Notes: a model not told the origin generated them from the letters alone. A stretch of DNA of 64,000 bases from Chloroflexota bacterium (GCA_021325095.1 JAJPHV010000079.1:20351-84350), one strand, 5' to 3'. Numbered from the stretch's first letter, positions 43,458 through 52,859 are shown. Made by a program: numbers and translations.

Positions 43458-44693
43458 ATGGCAACGCCGCTGACGAGGCTGCGCGCCGCAGCCGCCCAGG
43501 TCGATATTACGCCCCCGCCTGGCCTCCCGATGGATGGGTACATCGCCCGCGTAGAGGTCAGTGTCGGCGTTCATGACCCGCTGTCAGGGCAAATCCTGGT
43601 ACTGGAAGACGACCAGCGACGCATCGCCATCGTGACATTGGACGTGCTGGCGATCAGCGCGCAGGCCGCTGCCATCTTACGCGCACGAATCGCCCACAGC
43701 CTCGGCGTTAGCGAAAGCGCCGTCTTTGTCTGTGCGTCACATACTCATACCGCTGCTGTCGGATGGCAAAACTGGTTTCCGGTAGGGGCTGCGCCCTCCA
43801 TCTCGCCCGAACTCGTGAACCAGACGGCCCGGCGGCTGGCCGATGCCGCACAAACAGCCCGCCCTCGGCTGGTTCCCGTTCAAGTCGTGGCCCAGACCGG
43901 AGTCTTGCCAGAATTGGCGTCGGACCGTAACCACGCACGGCCCGCCCTGGATTCGACAGTGGCCGCGCTGGGCTTCACAGACAGGAAAGGGAAGCCTGTC
44001 GCGGTTCTGTTCCATTATGCCTGCCACCCTACCATCCTGGGGGCAGCGCTGGAATATTCAGCCGACTTTCCGGGTGCGGCGCGCCAGCGGATTCAGAGGG
44101 CCTTACCTGGGGCTGTCGCCCTGTACCTGAACGGCGCAGCGGGCAACCTCAGCACCCGGTTCACGCGCCGCAGCCAGACTTTTGAGGAAATGGAACGGCT
44201 GGGGGGTCTGCTTGGTGAGCGAGTGGTGGCCCTGCTCACAACAGCGCAGCCGCTTGACGATGCCCGGCTGGGAGCCGGTTCGAGAACGCTGCGGCTCCCA
44301 CTCCGATCCTTCGCCGCTGCGCCGGAGATACCTCCCACCGGAAACCCGCGAATTGACCAGGTGCGGGCCGAGGGCGCCGCTCTCGAAGCACGGCTGGCAG
44401 AGGCATTTAAGGGAAGATCATCTCAGCCTGCCGAGCTAAGGGTGTTCCACATTGGCCCCTGGAAGTTTTTTGGCATTCCGGGTGAACCGTTCGATGAACT
44501 CGCTGTGTCGATTCGGCAGCATGATCCGCGTGCGTTGGTTGTCGGGTACGCCAACGACTACCTGGGCTACTTCCCGACACAGGAAGCTGTCCAGGCAATG
44601 ACTTACGAGGCGCTGTCCAGTCCTTATGATGCCCGCGCCCACCAGCTTATACAGAATGCCATCCTGTCGTGGCTTGCTGAGTACAAAGCATGA
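43458..44693 (+). CDS. Neutral/alkaline ceramidase-like hydrolase
   Basis: This 411-residue protein is similar to the N-terminal catalytic domain of neutral ceramidases. The start VDITPPPGLPMDGYIARVE, then VHDPLSGQILVLED, and the zinc-binding CASHTHTAAVGW are family hallmarks. HYACHPTILG holds another metal His. LYLNGAAGNLSTR and the late GYANDYLGYFPTQEA are also typical. No signal peptide is seen, unlike true ceramidases, and the C-terminal lipid-binding domain is missing. Many bacterial relatives of this size sit in sugar clusters, as here, and their substrate is unknown. It is divergent from the BadF-type kinase. Confidence 0.8.
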   Translation: MATPLTRLRAAAAQVDITPPPGLPMDGYIARVEVSVGVHDPLSGQILVLEDDQRRIAIVTLDVLAISAQAAAILRARIAHSLGVSESAVFVCASHTHTAAVGWQNWFPVGAAPSISPELVNQTARRLADAAQTARPRLVPVQVVAQTGVLPELASDRNHARPALDSTVAALGFTDRKGKPVAVLFHYACHPTILGAALEYSADFPGAARQRIQRALPGAVALYLNGAAGNLSTRFTRRSQTFEEMERLGGLLGERVVALLTTAQPLDDARLGAGSRTLRLPLRSFAAAPEIPPTGNPRIDQVRAEGAALEARLAEAFKGRSSQPAELRVFHIGPWKFFGIPGEPFDELAVSIRQHDPRALVVGYANDYLGYFPTQEAVQAMTYEALSSPYDARAHQLIQNAILSWLAEYKA

Positions 44694-44806
44694 CAGCCGT
44701 TGTGATCGAAATAGGCTCACCCGTGATTCCGGCATTTGACTGGATCGCCCGCAGAGATCAGCGCCAGGGCAAACTTCGCTCGCGTGGTCTCACCGCAAAC
44801 CGGGCC

Positions 44807-46135
44807 TTACACCCGAAAAGCCTTGAACTGCGGCAGGTAGGCCCGGTTCTGTTCAAACATCCGGTTCACCATTTCGCGTATTTCCGCCAGTGACAGGACG
44901 GCTGCCGTCAGCGGATCGTGGGCGATGGCCTGGAACACGAGACGCGGATCGCCCGTCAGCGCTGCCTCCACCGCCATCTCCTCGATGGACGAACTCAGGT
45001 AGGTTAGCACTGCACACTGCGGAGGCAGCTTGCCCACGTGCACGGGGCTGAATCCTTTGCGGCTGGCCCACACCGGAACCTCGACGCAGGCATTCTGCGG
45101 CAGATTCTCGACCAGACCGGTGTTGGGTACGTTGCCGTAGAACTCGAAGGGTTCGCCACCCAACAGCGCATTGATGATGTAGGCGGCGAATTCGTGACCG
45201 CGTTCCAGGGAAATCGGCTCGTCGGATTCCAGCCATTTACGAGTATCCTCACGCCAATTCTCGCGCCGCCTCAGGTTTTCGGTCACGATGTATCCGTACA
45301 CCCCCGGATTCCAGCCTGTACCGTGTGTGCAGTATTTTTCGATCAGGTCAGGCCGTTTGCGGAACCACCAGTTATATTCCGAATTGTGACCGCTCGATTC
45401 GGTGACGTAGTAGTCCAGGTGCAGGAACATTTCATTGCGGACGATTTCCTCATTGTAAACTTCGGGCCGTTCCGTGATGGCCTTGCGGATGAGCGGGTAG
45501 GCATCCTTCCTGTTCCACTCGAACTGCGTATACCAGGCCATGTGATTGATCCCGGCACAGGTAAAGGTAATCTCCGACATGGGCGCGCCGATCCAGCGGG
45601 CCAGCATTTCTGCCGTTCCCTGCACGCTATGGCACAAACCGACGATAGGGAGGTGGCTTTCGCGCGTCAACGTGCGGCACAGCATCGCCATCGGGTTGGT
45701 GTAGTTCAACAGCACGGCATCCGGGCAGCAGCGCTCGATGTCCCGCACAATGTCCAGCATGATCGGCACGGTACGCAGGTAGCGGAAAATTCCGGCGGGG
45801 CCGCGCGTATCGCCGATGTTCAGATCGACGCTGTACTGCTTGGGGATCGCCAGGTCGTGCCGGAAGATGTCCACGCCATGCGTATTGATCGTCGTGATCA
45901 CCACGTCGGCCTTTTCCAGCGCCTTGCCGCGATCCTGGGTGGCCTCCACTTTGGCCGGGTAATGCCCACGATCAATGGTCTTCTGGACTGCCTTGCGCGC
46001 AAAGTCCAACCGTTCGGCGTCGATGTCCATCAGGCACAACGTCGTCCCTTCGAGCAGGGGAAAGGTCAGGATGTCGCGCGTCAGGTTGCGAGTGAAGACC
46101 GTGCTGCCAGCGCCGATGAAGGTAATTTTTGTCAT
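44807..46135 (-). CDS. Glycoside hydrolase family 4 (alpha-galactosidase/alpha-glucosidase type)
   Basis: This 442-residue NAD- and Mn-dependent glycosidase works by oxidation-elimination. The Rossmann start is [20 protein letters not shown], followed by [27 protein letters not shown] and [13 protein letters not shown]. The metal Cys/His lie in [12 protein letters not shown]. The MLARWIG and CAGINH segments recall MelA-type alpha-galactosidases. AAGGA precedes the ATG. Sugar specificity cannot be fixed by eye. The 113 bases between this gene's end and the ceramidase-like gene hold only a short frame that I do not believe codes. Confidence 0.92.
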   Translation of the reverse strand: MTKITFIGAGSTVFTRNLTRDILTFPLLEGTTLCLMDIDAERLDFARKAVQKTIDRGHYPAKVEATQDRGKALEKADVVITTINTHGVDIFRHDLAIPKQYSVDLNIGDTRGPAGIFRYLRTVPIMLDIVRDIERCCPDAVLLNYTNPMAMLCRTLTRESHLPIVGLCHSVQGTAEMLARWIGAPMSEITFTCAGINHMAWYTQFEWNRKDAYPLIRKAITERPEVYNEEIVRNEMFLHLDYYVTESSGHNSEYNWWFRKRPDLIEKYCTHGTGWNPGVYGYIVTENLRRRENWREDTRKWLESDEPISLERGHEFAAYIINALLGGEPFEFYGNVPNTGLVENLPQNACVEVPVWASRKGFSPVHVGKLPPQCAVLTYLSSSIEEMAVEAALTGDPRLVFQAIAHDPLTAAVLSLAEIREMVNRMFEQNRAYLPQFKAFRV

Positions 46136-46239
46136 ATGTGAGTCCTTTATAAAATGGATGGTCGTGCCAGAACCTCTATTAGACCTTGAAGAAGTACAAC
46201 AGGGTTATCTCAATCGGCGAACACGACAAAGGACACGGC

Positions 46240-47100
46240 ATGTCTGGATCAGCAAGCAACTATGTTCGTGCTGGCGATCTGCAACTGCATGTGCAGGACT
46301 GGGGCACACGCGGCAACCCACCGCTGATCTTCCTGCACGGGCTGGCCTCAACCAGCCACATGTTCGACCTGATCGCGCCAGCGTTCGCCACGAACTATCA
46401 TGTCCTCGCGGCTGACCAGCGCGGTCACGGCCTCTCCGACAAGCCCGACAATGGCTACGACTTTGAGACCATTGCCGGCGATCTGGATGGCCTACTGGAC
46501 AGCCTGGGATTCTCCCGCCGGGATATTGTTCTCGCCGGGCACTCCTGGGGAGCCTATACCACCCTCTACTATGCGGCGACGCGCCCGCAGCGGATCGCAA
46601 AGGCCATCCTGCTGGACGGCGGCATCCGCGTCCATCAAGATCGCTTCCCCACCTGGGAAGAAGCCGAGAAGGGCATGGCTCCCCCACGCAACATCAACAT
46701 GAGTGTGGATGACATCAAGCGCCGGATACGGGAGCGCTGGCTCGGCGACGCCTTTCGCCCCGAACTCGAACCGCTCGCCCTATCGATCTACGATCTCAGC
46801 GACCCACTCCATGTCCACGCCCACCTGAGCTTTGATAACCACATGCAGATCGCCCGCCACCTGTGGGCTTTCCGACCCCCAGATTACTATGCGCGTGTGC
46901 GCTGCCCCGTCCTGATCGTGAACGCCGTAGCGCCTGGCACAACCGTTGATCCTCAGCTTCGGAAGTATGCCGACCAAGCACAGCAGCAACTCAAGCAGGC
47001 TGAAGTGATCTGGATGCGCGATACCATTCACGACATCCCCTGGCATCGCCCCTCGGAACTGGTGGAAGTGATGGATCGCTTCCTGCAACTGCCGGGTTAG
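46240..47100 (+). CDS. Alpha/beta-fold hydrolase
   Basis: This 286-residue serine hydrolase has the oxyanion region PPLIFLHGLASTSHMFD, then DQRGHGLSDKPDNGYDF and the nucleophile elbow LAGHSWGAYT. The catalytic His lies in RDTIHDIPWHRP near the C-terminus. The acid is likely an Asp/Glu after strand 6 near CPVLIVNAVAPG, where the usual Asp is not obvious. AAGGA precedes the ATG at 46240; an upstream in-frame ATG at 46186 lacks one. Esterase, epoxide hydrolase or C-C hydrolase roles are all possible. It overlaps the end of the convergent oppC-like gene by four bases. Confidence 0.85.
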   Translation: MSGSASNYVRAGDLQLHVQDWGTRGNPPLIFLHGLASTSHMFDLIAPAFATNYHVLAADQRGHGLSDKPDNGYDFETIAGDLDGLLDSLGFSRRDIVLAGHSWGAYTTLYYAATRPQRIAKAILLDGGIRVHQDRFPTWEEAEKGMAPPRNINMSVDDIKRRIRERWLGDAFRPELEPLALSIYDLSDPLHVHAHLSFDNHMQIARHLWAFRPPDYYARVRCPVLIVNAVAPGTTVDPQLRKYADQAQQQLKQAEVIWMRDTIHDIPWHRPSELVEVMDRFLQLPG

Positions 47101-48035
47101 CGCAGCGTGCTCGGATCAAGCGCGTCGCGCAGGCCGTCGCCCAGGAACGACACGGTCAGGACGATCAACATCAGCGCCAGACTGGGCAGAAACACCTGCA
47201 GTGGGCTGCTTTCAAGGAAGGGAATCGCCTCATTGATCATCTTGCCGATACTCGGATCGGGCGGCTGGATACCAAGCCCAAGCAGGCTCAATACGGCCTC
47301 GTTGACGACCACGCTGGCGACATCCAGCGTGCTGCTGACGATGATTAGCCCGGCCACATTCGGCAGAATGTGCTGTGTGATAATGTGGAGGTCACTTGCG
47401 CCAAGCGAACGGGCAGCCAGGACGAACTCCTGTTCACGAAGCACCAGCGTTTGTCCGCGCACGTAACGCGCCATGAGCGACCAGCTTACCAGGCTGATCG
47501 ACCCGGCGACCAGCAGCAGGCGCCCAACGCCGCCAAACCGTTCGGAAACGGGCGCGCCAAAGGCCGCCGCAATCAGGATCGCCAGCAGCAGGCCCGGAAA
47601 AGCAAAGAGAATGTCCGCCAGCCGCGTGACCAGCACGTCGATCAGGCCGCCGAAATACCCGGCCAGCAGGCCAAGCGTCACGCCCAGGGTGATGTTCAGA
47701 ACTTCCACGTATACCGCCACCAGCAGCGACACCCGCAGGCCAAACATCAGCCGTGCCAGTGTATCTCGCCCCAGGTTATCAGTGCCCAGCCAGTGGTCGG
47801 GACTTGGCCCCGCGTTGATCGCCGCGTAGTCTGGTTTGATGACGCTCTGTGGATAGAGGACGGGGCCAAAGATGGCAACCGTGATCAGGAGGATCAGACC
47901 GAGCAAACTGAACACGGCCAGCTCGTTCGAGGCGAAGCGCCGCCAGAAAGCCGTGAAAGCGCCGGACCGGTTGTTCCTGTCAGGCACGAGCGAGGTGATG
48001 GTTCGCCCCAGCTTCGAGTCAGAGACTTTCTGCAC
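47097..48035 (-). CDS. Peptide/oligosaccharide ABC transporter permease (DppC/OppC type)
   Basis: This 312-residue inner-membrane permease has six helices. The N-terminal region WLGTDNLGRDTLARLMFGLR is the OppC signature, and SDLHIITQHILPNVAGLIIV is the EAA coupling loop that contacts the ATPase. The frame opens with an ATG at 48074 inside the upstream permease gene, but GTG at 48035 has GGAGGG eight bases before and lies just after that gene's stop, so I prefer it. No ATPase subunits are encoded in the window; they must be shared or elsewhere. Confidence 0.92.
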   Translation of the reverse strand: MQKVSDSKLGRTITSLVPDRNNRSGAFTAFWRRFASNELAVFSLLGLILLITVAIFGPVLYPQSVIKPDYAAINAGPSPDHWLGTDNLGRDTLARLMFGLRVSLLVAVYVEVLNITLGVTLGLLAGYFGGLIDVLVTRLADILFAFPGLLLAILIAAAFGAPVSERFGGVGRLLLVAGSISLVSWSLMARYVRGQTLVLREQEFVLAARSLGASDLHIITQHILPNVAGLIIVSSTLDVASVVVNEAVLSLLGLGIQPPDPSIGKMINEAIPFLESSPLQVFLPSLALMLIVLTVSFLGDGLRDALDPSTLR

Positions 48036-48039
48036 CGGC

Positions 48040-48978
48040 TCAACCCTCCACCCGCACGCGAGGATCGAGAACACCGTACAGAATATCGGTCACCAGATTC
48101 ATGAAGACTACCGCCAGCGCCAGGATCAACGTTGTTCCCTGGATGACCGGATAATCGCGCCGTGAAATGGCCTGGATGGACACGAAGCCGATTCCGGGTA
48201 TCGCAAACAGGTTCTCGACCACAAATGCGCCGGTCACCAGGAAGGCGATGGACGGCCCGACCAGGGTGACGATGGGCAGCATAGCGTTACGAAAGGCGTG
48301 CGTCCAGTGCACCTGACGATTGGTCAGCCCTTTGGCATAGGCTGTCCGAATGTAATCCTGGCGCAGGACTTCTAGCATGGTGGAACGGGTCAGGCGCGCA
48401 ATGTAGCCAACGCTGGCAGCGGACAGCACCAACACCGGCAGAACCCAATGCTGCGGCGTTCCCCACCCGGCAACGGGCAGGGAGGGCAGACCGAATCGAT
48501 ACAACTGGTAATTGATCCACTGGAAGATCGGAATCAGGACAAAGCTGGGGATCGAATACAGGGCCAGCATCACGCTCATGCTGCCCCGGTCAAGGGCAGA
48601 ATTCTGGCGCAGCGCGGCCAGGATGCCAACCGGCACGCCAACGGTCAGGCTCAGAGCGAGCGCCGTCAGGCCCAGCGTGAACGACACCGACATGCCGCTG
48701 CCCAGTAAATCCAGCACGGACCGTTCCTGGAAGCGGAACGACATGCCCAGGTTGCCATGCAGCAGCCCGGTCAGGTAATTCATATATTGCTGATACCAGG
48801 GCAGGTCCAGGCCATACAGATGGCGAAGGCTGGCATATAGCGCCGGGTCGCGCCGCGTGCCCATCATTGTCAGGATCGGGTCACCCGGTGCGAGGTAGCC
48901 GACGATGAAGGTGATGAACGTGATGCTCAGGATGACGAAGGGCAAGCTCAAAGCACGCTTAAGAATCAGTTTGATCAT
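48040..48978 (-). CDS. Peptide/oligosaccharide ABC transporter permease (DppB/OppB type)
   Basis: This 312-residue permease starts MIKLILKRALSLPFVILSIT, the usual OppB opening helix. YLAPGDPI, LPWYQQYMNYLTG and GNLGMSFRF are external-loop features, and RTAYAKGLTNRQVHWTHAFR is the EAA loop. GAFVVENLFAIPGIG and the late DYPVIQGTTLILA are also typical. ATG at 48978 is chosen over 49020 because it gives the family N-terminus. It lies 104 bases after the substrate-binding protein gene and directly before oppC in one operon. Confidence 0.93.
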   Translation of the reverse strand: MIKLILKRALSLPFVILSITFITFIVGYLAPGDPILTMMGTRRDPALYASLRHLYGLDLPWYQQYMNYLTGLLHGNLGMSFRFQERSVLDLLGSGMSVSFTLGLTALALSLTVGVPVGILAALRQNSALDRGSMSVMLALYSIPSFVLIPIFQWINYQLYRFGLPSLPVAGWGTPQHWVLPVLVLSAASVGYIARLTRSTMLEVLRQDYIRTAYAKGLTNRQVHWTHAFRNAMLPIVTLVGPSIAFLVTGAFVVENLFAIPGIGFVSIQAISRRDYPVIQGTTLILALAVVFMNLVTDILYGVLDPRVRVEG

Positions 48979-49082
48979 GGCACAATTCAGCCTGGGGAAA
49001 AGCAGTCGAGGGCAGATCATACCCTCGACTTTGACTATGCTACATCTTTATGTACTGCAACGGCAGGCAGCCACTTCTCGTC

Positions 49083-50696
49083 TTACGAAGGCTTGCCCTG
49101 CAATGCGCTGTAATCCGGGATGATGAGGCCCTGCCCGTTGAAGACAATCCCTTTCACATAGGGCTTGACCAGCACATTCAGCTTGGGGGTATACAGCGGT
49201 AGCCAGCCGACCTCATCCACCGCGATCTGCTCGGCCTTGTTGTAAAGTTCCAGACGGGCTTTGATGTCCCCGGTCATCACGTCAGCCTGATCGACCAGTT
49301 TATCAAATTCCGGGTTGGAGTAGTGGCTGTTGTTGTTGTTTACGCCGGTCCGAAGCTGCTGCGAGATGAAGTTCTGCGGGTCGGGGTAGTCTGCGCCCCA
49401 GATGCTGTAGTAGGCCTGAAGGCCGCTTTCAGGCTTCTGGAAGGTTTCGTCCAGGCGAGCGCTGAAGGTCGAAAGTTCGAGTGGCTCCAGCGTCACATCC
49501 ACGCCCAGATTTTCCTTCCACATGGATTGCAGGACGGTCACGACGCGCTCATTGTCGCCCTCGACGCCATAGGTCAGCTTGACCTTGAGATCGCCCGCCT
49601 TCACCCCCGCGTCGGCCAGGGACGCCTTGGCTGCTGCCGGGTCAAAGCTCAGACCCTTGATCGGTAGTTCCGAGCCAGGGAAGCCCGCCGGCAGGATGCG
49701 GTCCGTTGGACTGACCGTCCCGGCAAGCACCTGTTCGGCCAGCGTTTTCTTGTCCACCGCCATCGCAAAGGCACGGCGCACCTTCACGTTGTCGAACGGG
49801 GCCAGCTTGTTGTTGAAAGCCACGTATCGCACCGCAAACGAAGCAGACTGCCGGAAGTCCGGGTCTTTTTCGACTTCCTTGACATGCGCGGCTGGAACGC
49901 CGTTCTGCTGGCTGCCCATGATGTCCAACTTGCCGGTGCGGTAAAGCTGGAAGGCCGTTTCGCTATCCTGGATGAAGGGCAGCGTGAGTGTGGTAATGTT
50001 CGTGGGCGGCTGCCAGTAATTCGTGTTCGGCACGAGCACGATGTCCTGGTTGTGATGCCATTCCTGAATGGTAAACGCACCGCTGGAGACGGGCTTGTCG
50101 GCCCACTGCGGATTGGCCTCCGCGGCTTTCTTCGAGAGAATCTTGGCGATCACATAAGTTAGTTGATCCAGGAAATAAGCCGATGGCTGGTTGACGGTGA
50201 TCTCCACCGTCTGCGCATCCACGACTTTCAGCCCGGTCAGTTCCTTCGCCTTGCCGCTGTTCAGGTCTTCCGCCCCCGCGATGTTCCCCAGGCGGAACAG
50301 GCCGCCGCCGCTGGCGTCGGGAGCCAGCGCCCGCGTGAATGACCACTTCACGTCGTCCGCCGTGATCGGCGAGCCGTCCGAAAACTTGGCATTGGCACGC
50401 AATTTGAAAGTGTAAGTCTTGCCATCGTCTGAAATCTTCCAGCTTTCGGCCAGATCGGGCGCAACGTGAAGATCGCCATCCAGCCGGACGAGGCCGCCGT
50501 AGATCAGGCCCAGAACGGTGTTTACCGGTGCATCGGTGGCTTTCGTCGGATCGAGCGAGTTGAGGTCGTTGATGCCTTCCAGCGACCAGGTGAGCGTGCT
50601 GCCAGCCGCGCGGACGGCTGTCGCGCTGCCAAAGATCGGCATGATCGCCAGAATCACCAGAAGCGAAAGAACGAACCGAACTCTGTTTGAAAACAT
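49083..50696 (-). CDS. ABC transporter substrate-binding protein, family 5 (peptide/oligosaccharide)
   Basis: This 537-residue exported receptor has a signal peptide of about 30 residues ending near AVRAAG. It has the SBP_bac_5 layout: DLNSLDPTKATDAPVN, LAESWKISDDGKTYTFKLRA, FSDGSPITADDVKWSFTRAL, RRAFAMAVDKKTLAEQVLAG and YYSIWGADYPDPQNF. No lipobox Cys is present. GGAGG lies before the ATG. The setting among GH4, ceramidase-like and deacetylase genes suggests oligosaccharide rather than peptide uptake, but the family does both. A leader with a terminator hairpin precedes it. Confidence 0.92.
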   Translation of the reverse strand: MFSNRVRFVLSLLVILAIMPIFGSATAVRAAGSTLTWSLEGINDLNSLDPTKATDAPVNTVLGLIYGGLVRLDGDLHVAPDLAESWKISDDGKTYTFKLRANAKFSDGSPITADDVKWSFTRALAPDASGGGLFRLGNIAGAEDLNSGKAKELTGLKVVDAQTVEITVNQPSAYFLDQLTYVIAKILSKKAAEANPQWADKPVSSGAFTIQEWHHNQDIVLVPNTNYWQPPTNITTLTLPFIQDSETAFQLYRTGKLDIMGSQQNGVPAAHVKEVEKDPDFRQSASFAVRYVAFNNKLAPFDNVKVRRAFAMAVDKKTLAEQVLAGTVSPTDRILPAGFPGSELPIKGLSFDPAAAKASLADAGVKAGDLKVKLTYGVEGDNERVVTVLQSMWKENLGVDVTLEPLELSTFSARLDETFQKPESGLQAYYSIWGADYPDPQNFISQQLRTGVNNNNSHYSNPEFDKLVDQADVMTGDIKARLELYNKAEQIAVDEVGWLPLYTPKLNVLVKPYVKGIVFNGQGLIIPDYSALQGKPS

Positions 50697-50740
50697 GATT
50701 GATCCTCCGTCAACACTTCAAAAGCGCTATTTCGTTCAAA

Positions 50741-50842
50741 CAAAAAGACCACCTGGGGTATAGGTGGCTTTTCGCACGTTGGAAGTGACCCAGAACGGCT
50801 TAATTAGTCCACGCCCCCAGGGATGGTACGCAAGGGATTATA
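50741..50842 (-). promoter_or_regulatory. Leader of the ABC operon with -10 box and intrinsic terminator (possible attenuator)
   Basis: On the reverse strand TATAAT lies at 50842-50837. Some 70 bases later CCACCT and AGGTGG form a hairpin followed by CTTTTTG (50768-50741), 44 bases before the substrate-binding gene. A CCTGGGG segment early in the leader (50821-50815) can pair with CCCCAGG inside the hairpin (50758-50752), which would undo it. The rest of the gap 50843-51157 shows short inverted repeats near 51040-51090 and no gene. Confidence 0.4.
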
Positions 50843-51157
50843 CACGTACAATACTGGTATGTAGGGCGCGGAGGAATTTGTGATGCCATCATAGCGCCTA
50901 CAATAGCACAGCTACTTGGGCAGTGCAAGGGGTCGATTGAAGCCAGAGCGATCAGACGGTGGCCGAAGTGAGCCTGCTCGCTGTGACCGGGCTGTCTGCA
51001 CAGGCTACTTGCTCCCCTTGCTGTAAGATGAGCGTGCGGGAAGGTCAATCCATTAGGATGACCCCGTAATTGTGTGGGGGCAACCCCTCAGTTTGCCCAG
51101 CATCGGCGGAAAAGTTACGCTCGCTTGACGGTTGATTCGTGGAGAATCAGACACGAC

Positions 51158-52009
51158 TCAGGCACGAAGATCGCCAAAGCTGATCAATTCGATGCCTTCG
51201 GCCCTGAGCACTTCACGCACGCTGTTATGTGTCAGTGTTTTCACTTCGTCGTCGCGCCGGGTGGTGTAATCGCTGTCCAGGGCCGCGTCGGCATAACCGG
51301 GATGGCACATGATCTCGGTCACGCCTTCCGGCAAGCTGGTCAGGATCAGCAGCAAGTCGCCGAGCGTGGAGGTTGCATCATAAAAGGTATCTTCGAAGCG
51401 ATCCGGCCAGGATGGCCTGGGTTGCTTCATCGTCAGGATGTTCTTAAGTTCCTGTGCCTTCGTGGCGCGCCATTCGATAGACGTACCTTCCAAGAGGCGA
51501 TGAATCGTCGCATCGATAGGTTTGTCAGACCACACATTGCGGATTGGGATCGCATAATTAAGTGCCAGATCACATAGTTCATTCAGCGCTACCGGATGCC
51601 GGTAGACGGCGTGGTGGTGGCCGTCCAGATGATCGGGCGGTTTGCCCGCCATCTGGATGAAGCGCTCGACCTGCGCCCTCAATTCGTGGATGATGTCGGC
51701 GGCGTTGAATTCCGAAATGCGTGCCAGCCAATCTTCTAGCGGGTACAATCTCCCATCTTCCCGAACGAGTGAAGGAATCTCCGACGGCGGTGAGACAGGC
51801 CGACCTGTGCCGGAAAGGGTCAGGTGCAGCCCCAGGCCCAGGCGGGGCGCAGATTGGAGCGCCAGGCGTATCGCATCAGCCGCGTAGGGCGACCCGACCA
51901 TTACAGTGGTGGAAGTAACGACCCCCTTCAAATGCGCGTCCAGAATGCCCTGGCTAATGCCCGGCGTCAGGCCGTAATCGTCGGCGTTGATGATCAGACG
52001 CCTTTCCAA
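51158..52009 (-). CDS. ChbG/YdjC-family carbohydrate deacetylase
   Basis: This 283-residue metal-dependent deacetylase of acetylated sugars (chito-oligosaccharide type) has the Asp pair and start RLIINADDYGLTPGISQGIL. SAPRLGLGLHLTLSGTGRPV carries a metal His, HLDGHHHAVYRHP the second metal region, and TEIMCHPGY the C-terminal His. TTG start with GGAGGG six bases before; it overlaps the upstream small membrane protein by 16 bases. It fits amino-sugar processing with the nearby BadF-type kinase and SIS remnant. Confidence 0.9.
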   Translation of the reverse strand: MERRLIINADDYGLTPGISQGILDAHLKGVVTSTTVMVGSPYAADAIRLALQSAPRLGLGLHLTLSGTGRPVSPPSEIPSLVREDGRLYPLEDWLARISEFNAADIIHELRAQVERFIQMAGKPPDHLDGHHHAVYRHPVALNELCDLALNYAIPIRNVWSDKPIDATIHRLLEGTSIEWRATKAQELKNILTMKQPRPSWPDRFEDTFYDATSTLGDLLLILTSLPEGVTEIMCHPGYADAALDSDYTTRRDDEVKTLTHNSVREVLRAEGIELISFGDLRA

Positions 52010-52461
52010 TTCGATCCCTCCGTGTGGTCAGATGGCTTTGGGCTGCGATTGCCCTCAGCGGGTCGTGTGCCAGACCTATCCAGGCGCAGCCAGCGCCGGC
52101 GGATTGCCAGCCACCACACCGGCAGTAACAGAATCAGGGTCAGCGCGAACTGGAAAGGCAGCCGCCCTCGGCCATAGTCCGAACGGACAAAGACGGCCTG
52201 TCCGATCAGACCGACAATACCATACAGCGTCAGCAGGGGCGCTACCCACCGGAAGGCCCAGGCCCTGCAGCGCAGCAGATTGACGGCAAGTGCCAGCAAC
52301 ACCGCAATCCAGAGCAGCGCGTAAGCAATCTTCAGATTCGGTAGAAAAGGCAGTTGAAAGGCATTGTACTGCGCCGCATCGGTCAGCGTTTCTCGGACAT
52401 CCAGTATGTTGGCAGCGATCAGCGCCAGGATCAGCGCCATCAACCAGCGGGGCACGCGCAT
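51994..52461 (-). CDS. Small integral membrane protein of unknown function
   Basis: This 155-residue protein has four predicted helices: LMALILALIAANILDV, KIAYALLWIAVLLALAVNLL, WVAPLLTLYGIVGLIGQAVF and FALTLILLLPVWWLAIRRRW. A charged cytoplasmic tail follows. AGGATAG stands before the ATG. It overlaps the ChbG gene, so the two are co-translated. I do not recognise the family. Confidence 0.75.
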   Translation of the reverse strand: MRVPRWLMALILALIAANILDVRETLTDAAQYNAFQLPFLPNLKIAYALLWIAVLLALAVNLLRCRAWAFRWVAPLLTLYGIVGLIGQAVFVRSDYGRGRLPFQFALTLILLLPVWWLAIRRRWLRLDRSGTRPAEGNRSPKPSDHTEGSNWKGV

Positions 52462-52465
52462 CTAT

Positions 52466-52501
52466 CCTAACCCAACACCCCGCTCGACAGGGAGAGCGGC
52501 C
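52466..52501. repeat. Half copy of the dispersed palindrome family
   Basis: CCTAACCCAACACCCCGCTC followed by a short loop and GAGAGCGG resembles the pyrimidine-rich arm of the CCTCACC family with a small internal hairpin (CGCTC/GAGAGCG). It sits between the small membrane protein and the 29-codon ORF. Confidence 0.35.
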
Positions 52502-52504
52502 TGT

Positions 52505-52594
52505 TCACGCCTTCACCAGCGCTTCAATATTGATGGTGTTGTCATCCGTCAGGTCATTCGTTTCGTCTCTGGTGGTGATAAGCTTCTCGCTCAC
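52505..52594 (-). CDS. Candidate 29-residue acidic peptide with perfect ribosome site
   Basis: GTG at 52594 is preceded by TAAGGAG at five-base spacing, the best Shine-Dalgarno match in the region. The frame encodes 29 residues, beginning MSEKLITTRDETND and ending INIEALVKA, then TGA. It is Asp/Glu/Thr-rich and has no membrane helix or cysteine. It may be a real small protein, the N-terminus of a gene cut off by the adjacent repeat (52466-52501), or a leader. A hairpin (TTGTGCCTG/CAGGCACAA at 52638-52661) lies upstream. The remainder of the 52462-52859 gap shows nothing else. Confidence 0.35.
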   Translation of the reverse strand: MSEKLITTRDETNDLTDDNTINIEALVKA

Positions 52595-52859
52595 AAACAC
52601 TCCTTACCGTTGGGCGCTGACACAATTTCATCATTCATTGTGCCTGTTTTATCAGGCACAAACAGGCTTTACAGCAGCGAAACGCACATGAATTATAACA
52701 GGTGGTCAGCGCCGCTGCCCCAGTTGGAGCATGGGGAATCTCAAAAGGGTAAGGCGCTGCACGGATCGGCGTAAAATCGGCGTGGACACCTGCACGCAGG
52801 CACGTTATGATTGGCTGAAAACGCTGACCATCATTCCACATTCTTCAGGGAGCAGAAGC

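Noticed and set aside
44690..44893. Short plus-strand frame after the ceramidase-like gene
   Set aside because: It runs into the 3' end of the GH4 gene on the other strand, has no ribosome site and no homology that I can name.
51040..51090. Adjacent hairpins resembling a riboswitch
   Set aside because: GGTCA/TGACC and GGGG/CCCC stems are short, match no riboswitch core that I know, and lie at the wrong place for the downstream genes on either strand.
52364..52774. Plus-strand frame across the gap before the cupin gene
   Set aside because: It lies antisense to the small membrane protein and the better-supported 29-codon ORF, and crosses a hairpin; no motif supports it.
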